The notes: generated by a model not told the origin, from the letters alone. A stretch of 42,858 bases of DNA from Bacteroidales bacterium (GCA_017554325.1 JAFZIP010000004.1:1-42858), one strand, 5' to 3'. Counted from the stretch's first letter, positions 15,609 to 24,360 are shown. Made by a program: numbers and translations.

Positions 15609-16571
15609 TTACTGTCTGGAAGAGAAGAAAAAGTCGCTCATCACGATGCGGATTTGGGCTCCGTAGTTGAAGGTGAACTTGTTGTCGCCCTGGCCGGTCG
15701 AAGGTTTCCCCTGATAGATTCCCAACCGTCCCATATAGCAATAGAAGGTAGGATCGATAGAGACATACTTGCCGCACACAATCTTCAATCCGGCAGCACC
15801 GGAGAATCCGAAACCGGGGCCGCCGAAAGTAAAGTCATAAGTTTGATCGTACTGATTGTAACTTGAATTACCAGATAAATTTAGCAATGAGAATGTACTA
15901 CCCACCATTTTCCCATTTTCATCCAGCAGTGCAGCTTCAAACGATTTGACCTTAGCATAGTTAAACTGCATACCAAGTTCTACAAATGGTTTTGCAATAG
16001 GACTTACTTAACTAAAGAGGTATGAAGCTGATAAATCAATCATGGAACGGTACTCCTTGCCCACCATAGCCACCACGGGAAGTTTACGCTGATTGCCCAT
16101 ATCTCCCCCGATATAACTAAACACAAGATGTGTGGAAGTAGTGAGCCGGCTAAAAGAATACGACAATGCAATAGCCCAACCTTTACCTAACTTATATCGT
16201 GCTCCCAGACTGACCATCATGCTCAATTTGTAATGCAAATTCCAATCAAAATCCTCGGGATCCTTATAATCAAAGTTCTCTATGCCAGTTCTATAATAAT
16301 TTATAAGTTCATCATTCCAAATATTTTTCAGATGCTGGCTACGGAATATATAGTCAAAATTATTTTCGTTCAGCTTGCTGCCGTTGTAGTAATTGGCATT
16401 GAACTTGTCGCCGAAGAGCATACCGCCGGCAATATAGAAATCGAAGCCTCGGTCGGCCCAGGTCTTGTCGGTAATTTTAACCGGCGTGCCACCTGCCAAA
16501 GTGTCTCTCTGCGCAAAAGACACAACAACTGCACAAACCAGCAGCAGCGTTACAAGTACTCTCTTCAGCAT
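15609..16571 (-). pseudogene. Outer-membrane barrel gene interrupted by an in-frame TAA
   Basis: From ATG 16571 the frame gives signal peptide MLKRVLVTLLLVCAVVVSFA and then strand-like sequence (FDFYIAGGMLFGDKF, YKLSMMVSLGARYKLG) to SASYLFS and a TAA at 16008-16010. Directly beyond, in the same frame, it continues VSPIAKPFVELGMQFNYAKVKS and runs another 120-odd residues to a final strand-rich end, FGAQ-like YGAQIRIVMSDFFFSSRQ. The total would be about 320 residues, a normal small porin-like barrel. A single nonsense change is the simplest explanation, because no frame change is needed. The truncated product would lack its last strands and probably not fold. A sequencing error is the main alternative. 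The downstream half alone has an ATG at 15971 but no signal peptide. It follows lpdA by 40 bases. Confidence 0.75.
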
Positions 16572-16611
16572 AATAAAGAATATCTCTATACTCTCATCTC
16601 TAAACTCTAAA

Positions 16612-18009
16612 CTATAAGTGCACGCACTCCTTGTACGCATCGGCGGCAGCTTCCATGATGGCCTCCGACATGGTGGGGTGCGGGAACACGGAGCGGATGA
16701 CATCCTCGCCGGTCATCTTCTTGCGGCGGGCCATCACAGCTCCGGCAATCATTTCCGTGACATTGTCGCCAATGAGGTGGCAACCGAGCCACTCGCCCGT
16801 GTTCTTGTCGAAGATTACCTTCACCAGACCGTCGCGGTTGCCAGCGGCAGTAGCTTTGCCCGATGCGGTGAACGGGAACTTGCCGATCAGCACTTCCCTG
16901 CCCTGCTCCACGCAGGCGCGCTCGGTGAGCCCCACGGATGCAATCTCGGGGGTAGTGTAGGTACAGCCGGGGATGTTGCCATAGTCAACGGGTTCGGGGT
17001 TGAGGCCGGCGATTTTCTCCACGCAAACCTCAGCCTCGTGCGAAGCCACGTGCGCGAGCGCGGGTCCGTGCACGATGTCGCCGATGGCGTACACGCCTTC
17101 CACATTGGTGCGGTAGAAGTCGTCCACCACCACCTTGCCGCGTTCGGTCTGCACGCCGCACTCCTCAAGGCCGATGCCTTCGATGTTGGTGGCCACACCC
17201 ACGGCGGAAAGCACGATATCGCACTCTATTTCAGTGATTTTCTCTTTCGCATCTTTCACGGTCACCACGCACTTGTCGCCCACAATATCCACCTTCTCCA
17301 CGGCGGCGGCGGTCATCGTCTTGATGCCGGCCTTGCGGAAGCAGCGGGCCAGGGTGGCGGCGATGTCGTCATCCTCCACGGGCACCAGGCGCGGCATGTA
17401 CTCCACGATGGTCACCTTCGTGCCCATGGTGGCATAGAAGTAAGCCAGTTCACTGCCTATGGCGCCGGAGCCCATAACGACCATCGTTTCCGGCAGTTGC
17501 GGCAAGGTCAGCGCCTCGCGGTAGCCGATGATTTTCTTGCCGTCTTGCGGCACATTGGGCAGGCTGCGCGAGCGTGCGCCGGTGGCCAAAATGATGTGCG
17601 CGGCCTCATAGACCTCAACGGTGCCGTCGGCCTTGGTCACCTCAACCTTATGGTCTTTCAGAAGCTTGCCGAAGCCGGCAATCACCTCCACATTGTTCTT
17701 CTTGAGCAGGTATTGCACACCCTTGCTCATCTGCTCGGCCACCCCACGGCTGCGTTTCACCACGGCCTCGAAGTCGGGCTTCACTTCGCCTTCCACCTGC
17801 AGGCCGTACTCGGCGGCGTGCGACATATATTTGAACACTTGCGCGGATTTCAGCAGGGCTTTGGTAGGGATGCAACCCCAGTTGAGGCAGATGCCACCGA
17901 GTTCGGCGCGTTCCACCACGGCCACTTTCATATTGAGTTGACTAGCGCGGATGGCTGCCACATAGCCGCCAGGGCCGCTTCCGATAACGATAAGGTCGAA
18001 ATTTTGCAT
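16612..18009 (-). CDS. lpdA: Dihydrolipoyl dehydrogenase (E3)
   Basis: FAD-dependent enzyme that reoxidises dihydrolipoamide in 2-oxoacid dehydrogenase complexes or the glycine cleavage system, with NAD+ as acceptor. It is 465 residues, normal for E3. The FAD motif GSGPGG is at 10-15, and the redox-active cysteines C41 and C46 lie in GGICLNWGCIPTK. A second dinucleotide motif is VMGSGAIGSELA, and YAIGDIVHGPALAHVA lies near residue 315. The catalytic pair H444/E449 is in FPHPTMSEAIMEA. No E1, E2 or gcv genes are beside it, so its complex partners are elsewhere. The 5' leader holds a GCACGGCCGTGC palindrome and a -7 element at 18072-18080. Confidence 0.96.
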   Translation of the reverse strand: MQNFDLIVIGSGPGGYVAAIRASQLNMKVAVVERAELGGICLNWGCIPTKALLKSAQVFKYMSHAAEYGLQVEGEVKPDFEAVVKRSRGVAEQMSKGVQYLLKKNNVEVIAGFGKLLKDHKVEVTKADGTVEVYEAAHIILATGARSRSLPNVPQDGKKIIGYREALTLPQLPETMVVMGSGAIGSELAYFYATMGTKVTIVEYMPRLVPVEDDDIAATLARCFRKAGIKTMTAAAVEKVDIVGDKCVVTVKDAKEKITEIECDIVLSAVGVATNIEGIGLEECGVQTERGKVVVDDFYRTNVEGVYAIGDIVHGPALAHVASHEAEVCVEKIAGLNPEPVDYGNIPGCTYTTPEIASVGLTERACVEQGREVLIGKFPFTASGKATAAGNRDGLVKVIFDKNTGEWLGCHLIGDNVTEMIAGAVMARRKKMTGEDVIRSVFPHPTMSEAIMEAAADAYKECVHL

Positions 18010-18035
18010 GATATTATATTGTTAATTGTTGAGTC

Positions 18036-18047
18036 GCACGGCCGTGC
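18036..18047. repeat. Perfect 12-bp palindrome GCACGGCCGTGC in the lpdA leader
   Basis: Lies between the lpdA promoter element and its ATG, so it would form a short hairpin in the leader transcript. Its GGCC centre recalls the palindrome at 20233-20262, but the GAGACG arms are missing. It could be an operator, a leader hairpin or a decayed family member. Confidence 0.55.
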
Positions 18048-18071
18048 AACTGTACTATTGATTTCTGACGT

Positions 18072-18080
18072 GCAAAAATA
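18072..18080 (-). promoter_or_regulatory. -7 promoter element (TATTTTTGC) for lpdA
   Basis: The complement reads TATTTTTGC, 63 bases upstream of the lpdA ATG. Confidence 0.6.
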
Positions 18081-18235
18081 AGAATTTTTGAATTACCTTT
18101 TGGGACATTATTCCCATCTCTTTATGTATTTCCTCCGAAATCGCACACCTCGCCTTAACAACCAATTCTTAATATTTCACATCGTAATTTTCTAACTATC
18201 TGATTATTACATCAAAAATTTATCTCTCTAAAACC

Positions 18236-18267
18236 TTGACAAACTGCACTCATCAATGTATCTTTGC
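18236..18267 (+). promoter_or_regulatory. Bacteroidota promoter (TTG - 20 bp - TATCTTTGC) for the Rpn nuclease gene
   Basis: TTG at 18236-18238 and TATCTTTGC at 18259-18267 with a 20-base spacer match the -33/-7 arrangement. The ATG follows at 18293. Confidence 0.75.
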
Positions 18268-18292
18268 CGCAACTATTAAAACATAACCAACC

Positions 18293-19246
18293 ATGGTAAA
18301 AGAAAAATACTTTTTTGATCCACTATCCGATTTCGGCTTCAAGAAAATCTTCGCCGATGAACGCAACAAAGATCTCCTCATTGCATTCCTTAATGCCAGT
18401 ATCTCCGATGAGTCAGGAATCATCACAGATCTAACCTACCTGCCCACTGAACAGCTCGGCGTGCGCCCACAAGAAAGAAGGGTCCTTTTTGACATCTACT
18501 GCAAGAACCAGAACAACGACCACTTCATCATCGAAATGCAACGAGCCAGACAGACATTCTTTGCAGACAGAGTTGTCACATATATGAGTCGTGTGATAAG
18601 CAGAGAAGCAGAAAAAGGAGGCAAAGACTACATCATTCCAAGGGTGTATTCGTTCAATCTATTGGATTATAATGCCGTCGAATTCAGGGACAACACCAAT
18701 TATTTTCACAAAATCATGCTTAAAGACGAATCCGATAAAATTTTCTACAACAAAAAGGTCTATTATTTCCTCGAATTGCGTAAATTTGCCGCCGTAAAGA
18801 ACAAACTTCTACCTGACACACCCCTTACAAATTGGCTACGAATGCTAACCAGCATCTCAGATTTAACAGAGAGCGGTTTCACGGCTGCTGAAGGCGTGTT
18901 CAAGAGATTGTTAGAAGAATGCAGACTTTCAAAACTGACAACTATGGAAAGAGAGACTTACGAGAAAAGCATATTGGAATACGAAGATGTTCAAGATGCC
19001 ATCGCATGCGCCCGGGAAGATTCGCTTAAGGAAGGCATTGAAAAAGGGTTTGAAAAAGGAATTGAACAAGGTCTTGAGCAAGGTTTGGAAAAAGGCAGAA
19101 CCGAAGGTTTAAGCAAAGGTCAAGCTGAGAAGGAACATCAGCTTGTTTGCAATATGATTAAAGAGGGAATTGATATAGCCACTATATCCCGAATATCCGG
19201 CCTCTGCGAATCGGATATTCTCCTTTTGCAAAACAAAAGTTTGTAA
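18293..19246 (+). CDS. Rpn-type PD-(D/E)XK nuclease family protein (PDDEXK_2, transposase-31-like)
   Basis: 317 residues. The start YFFDPLSDFGFKKIFAD is the typical opening of this family. The nuclease residues are visible as D67 in RRVLFDIYCKN and E81-x-Q83 in FIIEMQ, the D-E-x-Q variant of PD-(D/E)XK. The C-terminal third has a low-complexity EKG/EQG helix (EGIEKGFEKGIEQGLEQG), whose copy number often differs between homologues, and then a short helical end. Relatives such as RpnA are nucleases that promote RecA-independent recombination, and other family members are phage-defence effectors. It stands alone with its own promoter, not in an operon with a transposon end. Such genes are often multicopy in Bacteroidales. 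Confidence 0.9.
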   Translation: MVKEKYFFDPLSDFGFKKIFADERNKDLLIAFLNASISDESGIITDLTYLPTEQLGVRPQERRVLFDIYCKNQNNDHFIIEMQRARQTFFADRVVTYMSRVISREAEKGGKDYIIPRVYSFNLLDYNAVEFRDNTNYFHKIMLKDESDKIFYNKKVYYFLELRKFAAVKNKLLPDTPLTNWLRMLTSISDLTESGFTAAEGVFKRLLEECRLSKLTTMERETYEKSILEYEDVQDAIACAREDSLKEGIEKGFEKGIEQGLEQGLEKGRTEGLSKGQAEKEHQLVCNMIKEGIDIATISRISGLCESDILLLQNKSL

Positions 19247-19311
19247 CCAGCATCTTCAGAACAAAAATAATGTTCTTACAGAATATCCGCTTAAATAACC
19301 TCATTTTTTAT

Positions 19312-19320
19312 TATTTTTGC
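19312..19320 (+). promoter_or_regulatory. -7 promoter element (TATTTTTGC) for rnfB
   Basis: TATTTTTGC lies 26 bases before the GTG start of rnfB. No TTG is visible at the -33 position. Confidence 0.6.
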
Positions 19321-19345
19321 GGTCCTAATTAAAATACACAAAACA

Positions 19346-20221
19346 GTGGCAACAACAACTATTCTTTACGCTGCATTGACGATTGGCCTGATAGGCATGA
19401 TAGCAGCCATCATTCTGTTTTTTGTTTCAAAAGTTTTCCATGTGGAGGAGGACCCGCGCATTGACGAAGTGCAGGCCTGCCTGCCCGGCGCCAACTGCGG
19501 CGGCTGCGGCTTTGCCGGCTGCCGCGCCATGGCCGAGGCTATGGTCAAGACCATGGACCTCAACGTGGCCTACTGCCCCGGCGGCGACTACGACAAGATC
19601 GGGGAGATCTTGGGTATCAAGGCTGAGGCCCGCGAGCCGCAAGTGTGCGTGGTACGCTGCAACGGCACGTGCGAGAACGCGCCGGCAAAGGTCAACTACG
19701 ACTCCGCCGTCACGTGCGCCTTCGCCAACTCGCTGTACGCGGGCGAGAGTTCCTGCCCGTTCGCATGCTTAGGCTGCGGCGACTGCGTGGATGCCTGCCA
19801 GTTCGACGCCATCCATATCAACCCCGAAACCCATCTGCCCGAGGTGAACGAAGACCTCTGCGTGGGCTGCAAGGCCTGCGCCAGAGCCTGCCCGCGCGGC
19901 GTGCTCGAAATCCGCAACAAGGGCAAGAACAACCGCCGCGTGTTCGTGGCCTGCAACAACAAGGAGAAGGGCGCCGTGGCCCGCAAGAACTGCAAAGCCG
20001 CCTGCATCGGCTGCGGCAAGTGCGCCAAAGCCTGCCCCTTCGAAGCCATCACCGTGACCGACAACCTCGCCTACATCGACTTTACCAAGTGCAAGGCTTG
20101 CCGCAAGTGTGTGGCCGAGTGTCCCACCGGCGCCATCCACGCCGTGAATTTCCCTGAAAAGAAAGCACCCGTGGCCGCCGAAGCACCCGCAGAAACGGCA
20201 CAACCTGCGGAAAATGCATAA
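19346..20221 (+). CDS. rnfB: Rnf electron-transport complex subunit B
   Basis: Iron-sulfur subunit that passes electrons from ferredoxin into the membrane Rnf complex (ferredoxin:NAD+ oxidoreductase, ion-pumping). It is 291 residues, with an N-terminal membrane helix (about 5-30). The Fe-S domain uses C45, C51, C54 and C59 in CLPGANCGGCGFAGC, with C77 nearby. Four ferredoxin-type clusters follow, for example CLGCGDCVDACQFDA, CVGCKACARACPRG, CIGCGKCAKACPFEA and CKACRKCVAECPTGA. The C-terminal tail is Ala/Glu/Pro-rich. The start is GTG, fitted to the promoter at 19312. rnfC follows after a 119-base gap filled by two palindromes, but rnfD, rnfG, rnfE and rnfA are not downstream as they usually are. 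Confidence 0.95.
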   Translation: MATTTILYAALTIGLIGMIAAIILFFVSKVFHVEEDPRIDEVQACLPGANCGGCGFAGCRAMAEAMVKTMDLNVAYCPGGDYDKIGEILGIKAEAREPQVCVVRCNGTCENAPAKVNYDSAVTCAFANSLYAGESSCPFACLGCGDCVDACQFDAIHINPETHLPEVNEDLCVGCKACARACPRGVLEIRNKGKNNRRVFVACNNKEKGAVARKNCKAACIGCGKCAKACPFEAITVTDNLAYIDFTKCKACRKCVAECPTGAIHAVNFPEKKAPVAAEAPAETAQPAENA

Positions 20222-20232
20222 CCCCATAATGT

Positions 20233-20262
20233 TGAGGAGACGTACGGCCGTACGTCTCCTCA
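20233..20262. repeat. Perfect 30-bp palindrome with GAGACG/CGTCTC arms
   Basis: Left half TGAGGAGACGTACGG, right half its exact reverse complement. It sits 11 bases after the rnfB stop. It has no T run after it, so it is not a classic terminator. The GAGACG arm is shared with elements at 21776-21803 and 27189-27240. Confidence 0.9.
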
Positions 20263-20294
20263 AAAGGGCGAATGATTACGCCTAAAATAAAACA

Positions 20295-20322
20295 GTAAAG
20301 ACGGTGCATGCACCATCTCAAC
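20295..20322. repeat. Degenerate copy of the 28-bp palindrome ahead of rnfC
   Basis: The core GACGGTGCATGCACC is identical to that of the element at 21776-21803, but the outer arm has changes (GTAAAGACGG on the left, CCATCTCAAC on the right). It lies 18 bases before the rnfC ATG, so a hairpin would form in the leader. Confidence 0.8.
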
Positions 20323-20340
20323 AAAGAAAAAAGAAGTATC

Positions 20341-21759
20341 ATGAACGATAGAATACCGCAACTGGCCGGCGAGTTGGCCACCGAAATCTCAAAAGAACTG
20401 AAATCCGACATCAAAAAGCTGGGCAAAAAGACCTTTAACCTCGGCGGTGTGCACCCCGAGGCCAACAAATTCGCCCATTCGGCTGAAGTGGAAACCTTCC
20501 CACTGCCCGACCAGGCCGTTGTGTATATGACGCAGCACCTCGGCGCACCCGCCACACCCATCGTACAAAAGGGTGACAAAGTGAAAGTGGGCCAGCTCAT
20601 TGGCGAAGCGCAGACTTTCATGTGCGCCAACATCCACTCCCCCATCTCCGGCACGGTGAACCGCATCGACATGATTGCCGACATCTCCGGCTACAAGAAA
20701 CCCGCTATCGTCATTGACCGCGAGGGCGACGAATGGGACGAGAGCATCGACACCAGCACGGACATCATCCGCGAGATCAAACTCAACAAGGAGGAGATCA
20801 TCGCCCGCATGAAAGACCGCGGCATCGTGGGATTGGGCGGCGCCTGCTTCCCCACCCACATCAAATACATGCTCAAGCCGGAGCAGAAATGCGAGTATCT
20901 GATCGTCAATGCCGCCGAGTGCGAGCCTTATATTTCCACCGACAACCGCGTGATTCTGGAACGCACCGAACAGTGCCTCATCGGTATTGAGATTGCCCTC
21001 ATCGCCTCCGGCGCCGAGAAGGCCATCATCGGTATCGAGGCCAACAAGCCCAAAGCCATCGCCGCATTGGTGGAGATGTGCAAGAAATTCACCAACATCG
21101 AAGTGCAGCCGCTGAAGATGAAGTATCCGCAAGGTGCTGAGAAACAGCTCATCAAGGCCATCACGGGCAGAAGCGTGCCCAACGGCGCACTGCCCATCTC
21201 AGTGGGTTGCATCGTGAACAACATCACCACCATGTACGTGCTGTATCAGGCTGTACAGAAGAACAAACCCATCATACAAGCCTACACCACCGTTTCCGGC
21301 AAATCTCTGCCGAAAGAGCAGTGCAAGATCTTCCGTCTGCGTATCGGCACGCCCATCCGCGACGTGCTGAACGCTGTGGGCATTCCCGAGGACACCGGCA
21401 AGATCATCTCCGGCGGCCCGATGATGGGCAAGGCCATCGCCAACCTCGATGCCTACATCGCCAAAGGCATGGGCAGCCTCCTGTTCATGAACGAAAAGGA
21501 GAGCAAGCGCGGCGAGGTGCACCCCTGCCTGCGCTGCGGCAAGTGCGTAGCCGGTTGCCCCATGGGTCTGCAACCCTACCTGCTGCATGCATACTCCAAC
21601 CTCAAACGCTACGAAGACTGCGAGAAGGCCGGCATCATGAACTGCATCGAATGCGGCAGCTGTTCCTACATCTGCCCGGCCAACCGCCCGCTCGTCGATT
21701 TCATCCGCGTGGGCAAGGCCAAGACCGGTGCCATGATCCGCGCCCGCAACGCGAAATAA
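20341..21759 (+). CDS. rnfC: Rnf electron-transport complex subunit C
   Basis: NADH/FMN-binding subunit of Rnf. It is 472 residues from ATG 20341; an ATG at 20308 lies inside the palindrome and would add 11 residues. An N-terminal RnfC domain with KKTFNLGGVHPEANK is followed by the lipoyl-like VKVGQLIGEAQTFMCANIHS. The nucleotide-binding loop IVGLGGACFPTHIKY precedes NAAECEPYISTDNR. An SLBB-type region comes next, and two [4Fe-4S] clusters lie in CLRCGKCVAGCPMG and CIECGSCSYICPANRP. It is shorter than proteobacterial RnfC because it lacks the alanine-rich tail. The next gene is an unrelated peptidase, so the usual rnfDGEA must be elsewhere or absent. Confidence 0.95.
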   Translation: MNDRIPQLAGELATEISKELKSDIKKLGKKTFNLGGVHPEANKFAHSAEVETFPLPDQAVVYMTQHLGAPATPIVQKGDKVKVGQLIGEAQTFMCANIHSPISGTVNRIDMIADISGYKKPAIVIDREGDEWDESIDTSTDIIREIKLNKEEIIARMKDRGIVGLGGACFPTHIKYMLKPEQKCEYLIVNAAECEPYISTDNRVILERTEQCLIGIEIALIASGAEKAIIGIEANKPKAIAALVEMCKKFTNIEVQPLKMKYPQGAEKQLIKAITGRSVPNGALPISVGCIVNNITTMYVLYQAVQKNKPIIQAYTTVSGKSLPKEQCKIFRLRIGTPIRDVLNAVGIPEDTGKIISGGPMMGKAIANLDAYIAKGMGSLLFMNEKESKRGEVHPCLRCGKCVAGCPMGLQPYLLHAYSNLKRYEDCEKAGIMNCIECGSCSYICPANRPLVDFIRVGKAKTGAMIRARNAK

Positions 21760-21775
21760 TACCAATATTTTCATT

Positions 21776-21803
21776 GTAGAGACGGTGCATGCACCGTCTC
21801 TAC
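21776..21803. repeat. Perfect 28-bp palindrome with GTAGAGACG arms
   Basis: Left half GTAGAGACGGTGCA, right half its exact reverse complement. It lies between rnfC and the M1 peptidase gene and shares its core with the element ahead of rnfC, so rnfC is bracketed by the pair. Confidence 0.95.
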
Positions 21804-21820
21804 GCATATAATCCGCCATC

Positions 21821-24133
21821 ATGAAAAAAACATTCGCCCTCATTATCGCCATATTCTGGGCCCTTTGCGTGTGCGCCCAGGACCGCACCGATTCCATGCA
21901 CGTGGCCCACTATGACCTCCATCTGGACATCATGGATTTCACAGCCAAAACCATCAACGGGTACGTGGACCTGACCATGGTCTCCAAGGTGAACAACATG
22001 CCCGCATACGTGCTTGACCTACAAGGGTTGACCGTGGATTCCGTGTTTGTGGACGGACAAAATGCCAGTTTCACGCACGCCAGCCACAAAATCACCATCC
22101 CGCATAATTCGCAAGCTGGAGACACTGCCATTATTCGAGTGTACTACCACGGCGCCCCTATCCGCGACTCCCAAATCGGCGGTTTCTACTATGTGGGACA
22201 ATACTGCTACAACATTGGCGTGGCCTTCGCATACCAGCCGCACACCTTCGGCAGATGCTGGATTCCCTGTCTGGACTTTTTCACCGACAAGTCCACCTAC
22301 ACCATGCACATCCGCACCGAAGCGGGCAAGATGGCCGTGTGCGACGGTATGCTGACCGATTCCGCGACGCTGGCCGACGGCACACGCATCTGGACTTGGG
22401 TACTGGAGCAGCCTATTCCTGTATATCTGGCATCTGTGGCCGTGGGCAATTATATGCTGTATGAAGATGTGTATCATGGCATTGAGGCCGACATTCCCAT
22501 CCATATCTATGCACAACCCAGTTCTTTCAACAATGTGGCCGGTTCATTTGCCAATTTGAAAAACGTGCTGCAAATGTATGAGCAGAAGTTCGGCCCCTAT
22601 CGTTGGCCCAGAGTGGGTTACGTGGATGTAAACTATACCAGCGGCGCCATGGAGCACGCCACCAACATCGCCTACCCTCACTCCGCTTTCACCGGCAACG
22701 CCATGTATGAAACGCTTTATGCACACGAGTTGTTCCATCTCTGGTTCGGCGACCTCATCACCTGCAACCGCGCCGAAGAGATGTGGATCAACGAGGGCTT
22801 TGCCTCGTACGCCGAAGCACTGACATACGAGCACTTGTACGGCCAGGAAGCCTTTAAAGACTACGTTCGCGAAAATCATCATGACATTCTTATGAACCTG
22901 GCCAAGAATGAAGACGGCCTTTATGCGCTGGACAATGTGCCGCAAGAGCATACCTACGGAAAGCATTCATACGACAAAGGCTCTGCAGTCATCCACTCCC
23001 TGCGCGGCTATATGGGCGATTCGCTGTTCTTTGCCGGCATGAAAAGTCTGCTGAACCAATATGCCTACCAAAACGTCTCCTCCGAGCAACTGTTCAACCA
23101 TCTCACTCAGGTCACTGGCATGAATATGCATGATTTCTTTGAGGGATGGGTAAACCAGCCCGGATTCCTGCATTTCTCCATCGATTCTATCAAGCCATTG
23201 TCCAATGGCCAGTATCGTGTCTATCTGCATCAGAAACTGTACGGAGCCACCCAATTTGCCAACAGCAACCGAGTTGACCTTACCTTCGTATCACCTCAAC
23301 GCGAATTATACACCATCCCGAATGCGACTTTCTCGGGTGAGTTTGGCACCGTGGATGTAACTTTGCCCTTTGCACCCATGTTCGGCATGGTGGATTACTA
23401 CGAAAAACTGACAGATGCCACCATAGATTACACCAAGCCGATGGTCTCGGGTGATGAATGGAGCCCGGAAAATGCCAGTTGTACAATTCAAATGGAGAGT
23501 TTTCCTGACACAGTTTTGGTATGGGTGGAGCACAACTTTGTAACCCCTGACCAACCAGAAAGTCTGCCAGAGGGCATTTACCGTATTTCTGACAAACACT
23601 ATTGGAATGTCAATTTCGCCTACAATACGGCTATCAACACCATTCCCACGGGTGTGTTGAAGTTTAAATATTCAAGGGGAAACAGCTATCTGTTGGACAA
23701 CTCCTTGATGCAAGGATACAACCAGGCCAACTTGAAATTGCTCTATCGTGCACCTAATGAAAGCGAGTGGCACATCGCAAACGCCACTGTAAGCGGAAGT
23801 GCATACGGAGGCAACTTGGTATGCTCCGCTTTCCGTCCCGGCCAATACTGTCTGGCGGTAGGCGATCCCACTGCATTGGTTGAAGAACCGACCACATACG
23901 GGAATCTGCACATTTACCCCAACCCTGTGAAAAAACAGCTGAACATCCTTGTGGACGAACCTGGGAAGATTTTTAAAGCCTCCATACTGGATTCCACCGG
24001 GAAGACTGTGAGAAGCTTCTGGCTCAAATCCGGCAACAACACAATCCAGATTGGCAATCTTCCCGGCGGAAACTACATCATTTATGGTGTGTCCGGGCAC
24101 AAAATCTACGAAAAACGCTTCATTAAAGAGTAA
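21821..24133 (+). CDS. Secreted M1-family metallopeptidase with T9SS type A sorting domain
   Basis: 770 residues. The signal peptide is MKKTFALIIAIFWALCVCAQ. The N-terminal aminopeptidase-N-like beta domain contains SQIGGFYYVGQ. The substrate motif is SGAMEH where canonical M1 enzymes read GAMEN. The zinc site is H302-E303-x-x-H306 with E325 in INEGFA. After the catalytic part (to about 440) comes a long beta-rich region. The last 75 residues begin LHIYPNPVKKQLNI and end YEKRFIKE, the T9SS type A signal that directs export across the outer membrane and anchoring to the surface glycolipid or release. The likely role is peptide scavenging at the cell surface. The leader contains the 28-bp palindrome. 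Confidence 0.93.
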   Translation: MKKTFALIIAIFWALCVCAQDRTDSMHVAHYDLHLDIMDFTAKTINGYVDLTMVSKVNNMPAYVLDLQGLTVDSVFVDGQNASFTHASHKITIPHNSQAGDTAIIRVYYHGAPIRDSQIGGFYYVGQYCYNIGVAFAYQPHTFGRCWIPCLDFFTDKSTYTMHIRTEAGKMAVCDGMLTDSATLADGTRIWTWVLEQPIPVYLASVAVGNYMLYEDVYHGIEADIPIHIYAQPSSFNNVAGSFANLKNVLQMYEQKFGPYRWPRVGYVDVNYTSGAMEHATNIAYPHSAFTGNAMYETLYAHELFHLWFGDLITCNRAEEMWINEGFASYAEALTYEHLYGQEAFKDYVRENHHDILMNLAKNEDGLYALDNVPQEHTYGKHSYDKGSAVIHSLRGYMGDSLFFAGMKSLLNQYAYQNVSSEQLFNHLTQVTGMNMHDFFEGWVNQPGFLHFSIDSIKPLSNGQYRVYLHQKLYGATQFANSNRVDLTFVSPQRELYTIPNATFSGEFGTVDVTLPFAPMFGMVDYYEKLTDATIDYTKPMVSGDEWSPENASCTIQMESFPDTVLVWVEHNFVTPDQPESLPEGIYRISDKHYWNVNFAYNTAINTIPTGVLKFKYSRGNSYLLDNSLMQGYNQANLKLLYRAPNESEWHIANATVSGSAYGGNLVCSAFRPGQYCLAVGDPTALVEEPTTYGNLHIYPNPVKKQLNILVDEPGKIFKASILDSTGKTVRSFWLKSGNNTIQIGNLPGGNYIIYGVSGHKIYEKRFIKE

Positions 24134-24179
24134 TTGAGGATGCTTGGAATTAAAAGAAAAGATGTAACAACTTTTTTTG

Positions 24180-24188
24180 TACTTTTGC
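24180..24188 (+). promoter_or_regulatory. -7 promoter element (TACTTTTGC) for tRNA-Leu
   Basis: TACTTTTGC lies 12 bases before the mature tRNA 5' end, so the transcript would have a very short leader. Confidence 0.65.
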
Positions 24189-24200
24189 GCCCCTAAAAAA

Positions 24201-24281
24201 GCGGATGTGGCGTAATGGTAGCCGCGCCAGACTTAGGATCTGGTGGCGAAAGCCGTGGGGGTTCGAGTCCCCCCATCCGCA
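24201..24281 (+). tRNA. tRNA-Leu (UAG anticodon)
   Basis: The acceptor stem GCGGATG pairs with CATCCGC, and the discriminator is A. The anticodon arm CCAGA/UCUGG encloses CUUAGGA, giving UAG. The long variable arm (GGCGAAAGCC region) marks it as class II, and the T arm contains GGTTCGAGTCC. CCA is not encoded. Confidence 0.95.
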
Positions 24282-24292
24282 CAAGGCGACAA

Positions 24293-24319
24293 GCGAGGGT
24301 AAAGAGCCCTCGCTTTTTT
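24293..24319 (+). terminator. Intrinsic terminator of tRNA-Leu
   Basis: Stem GCGAGGG/CCCTCGC with a seven-base loop followed by six T, starting 12 bases after the tRNA. Confidence 0.93.
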
Positions 24320-24328
24320 ATTACCACC

Positions 24329-24360
24329 ATTCCGCGAAACGCGAGAGCGTCGAGCGGAAT
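24329..24360. repeat. Inverted repeat ATTCCGC/GCGGAAT
   Basis: Seven-base arms at 24329-24335 and 24354-24360 around an 18-base loop. It lies 27 bases beyond the stop of the YkvA-like gene on the minus strand. No T run follows on either side, so a terminator role is uncertain. Confidence 0.4.

Noticed and set aside
14313..18081. Plus-strand frames of 417 and 487 codons opposite the TPR gene and lpdA
   Set aside because: The minus-strand products match complete known families with signal peptide or catalytic motifs. The plus-strand translations are His/Leu/Val-rich antisense artefacts.
19346..24133. Complete Rnf operon
   Set aside because: Only rnfB and rnfC are present. The next gene is a zinc peptidase with a T9SS signal, not rnfD.
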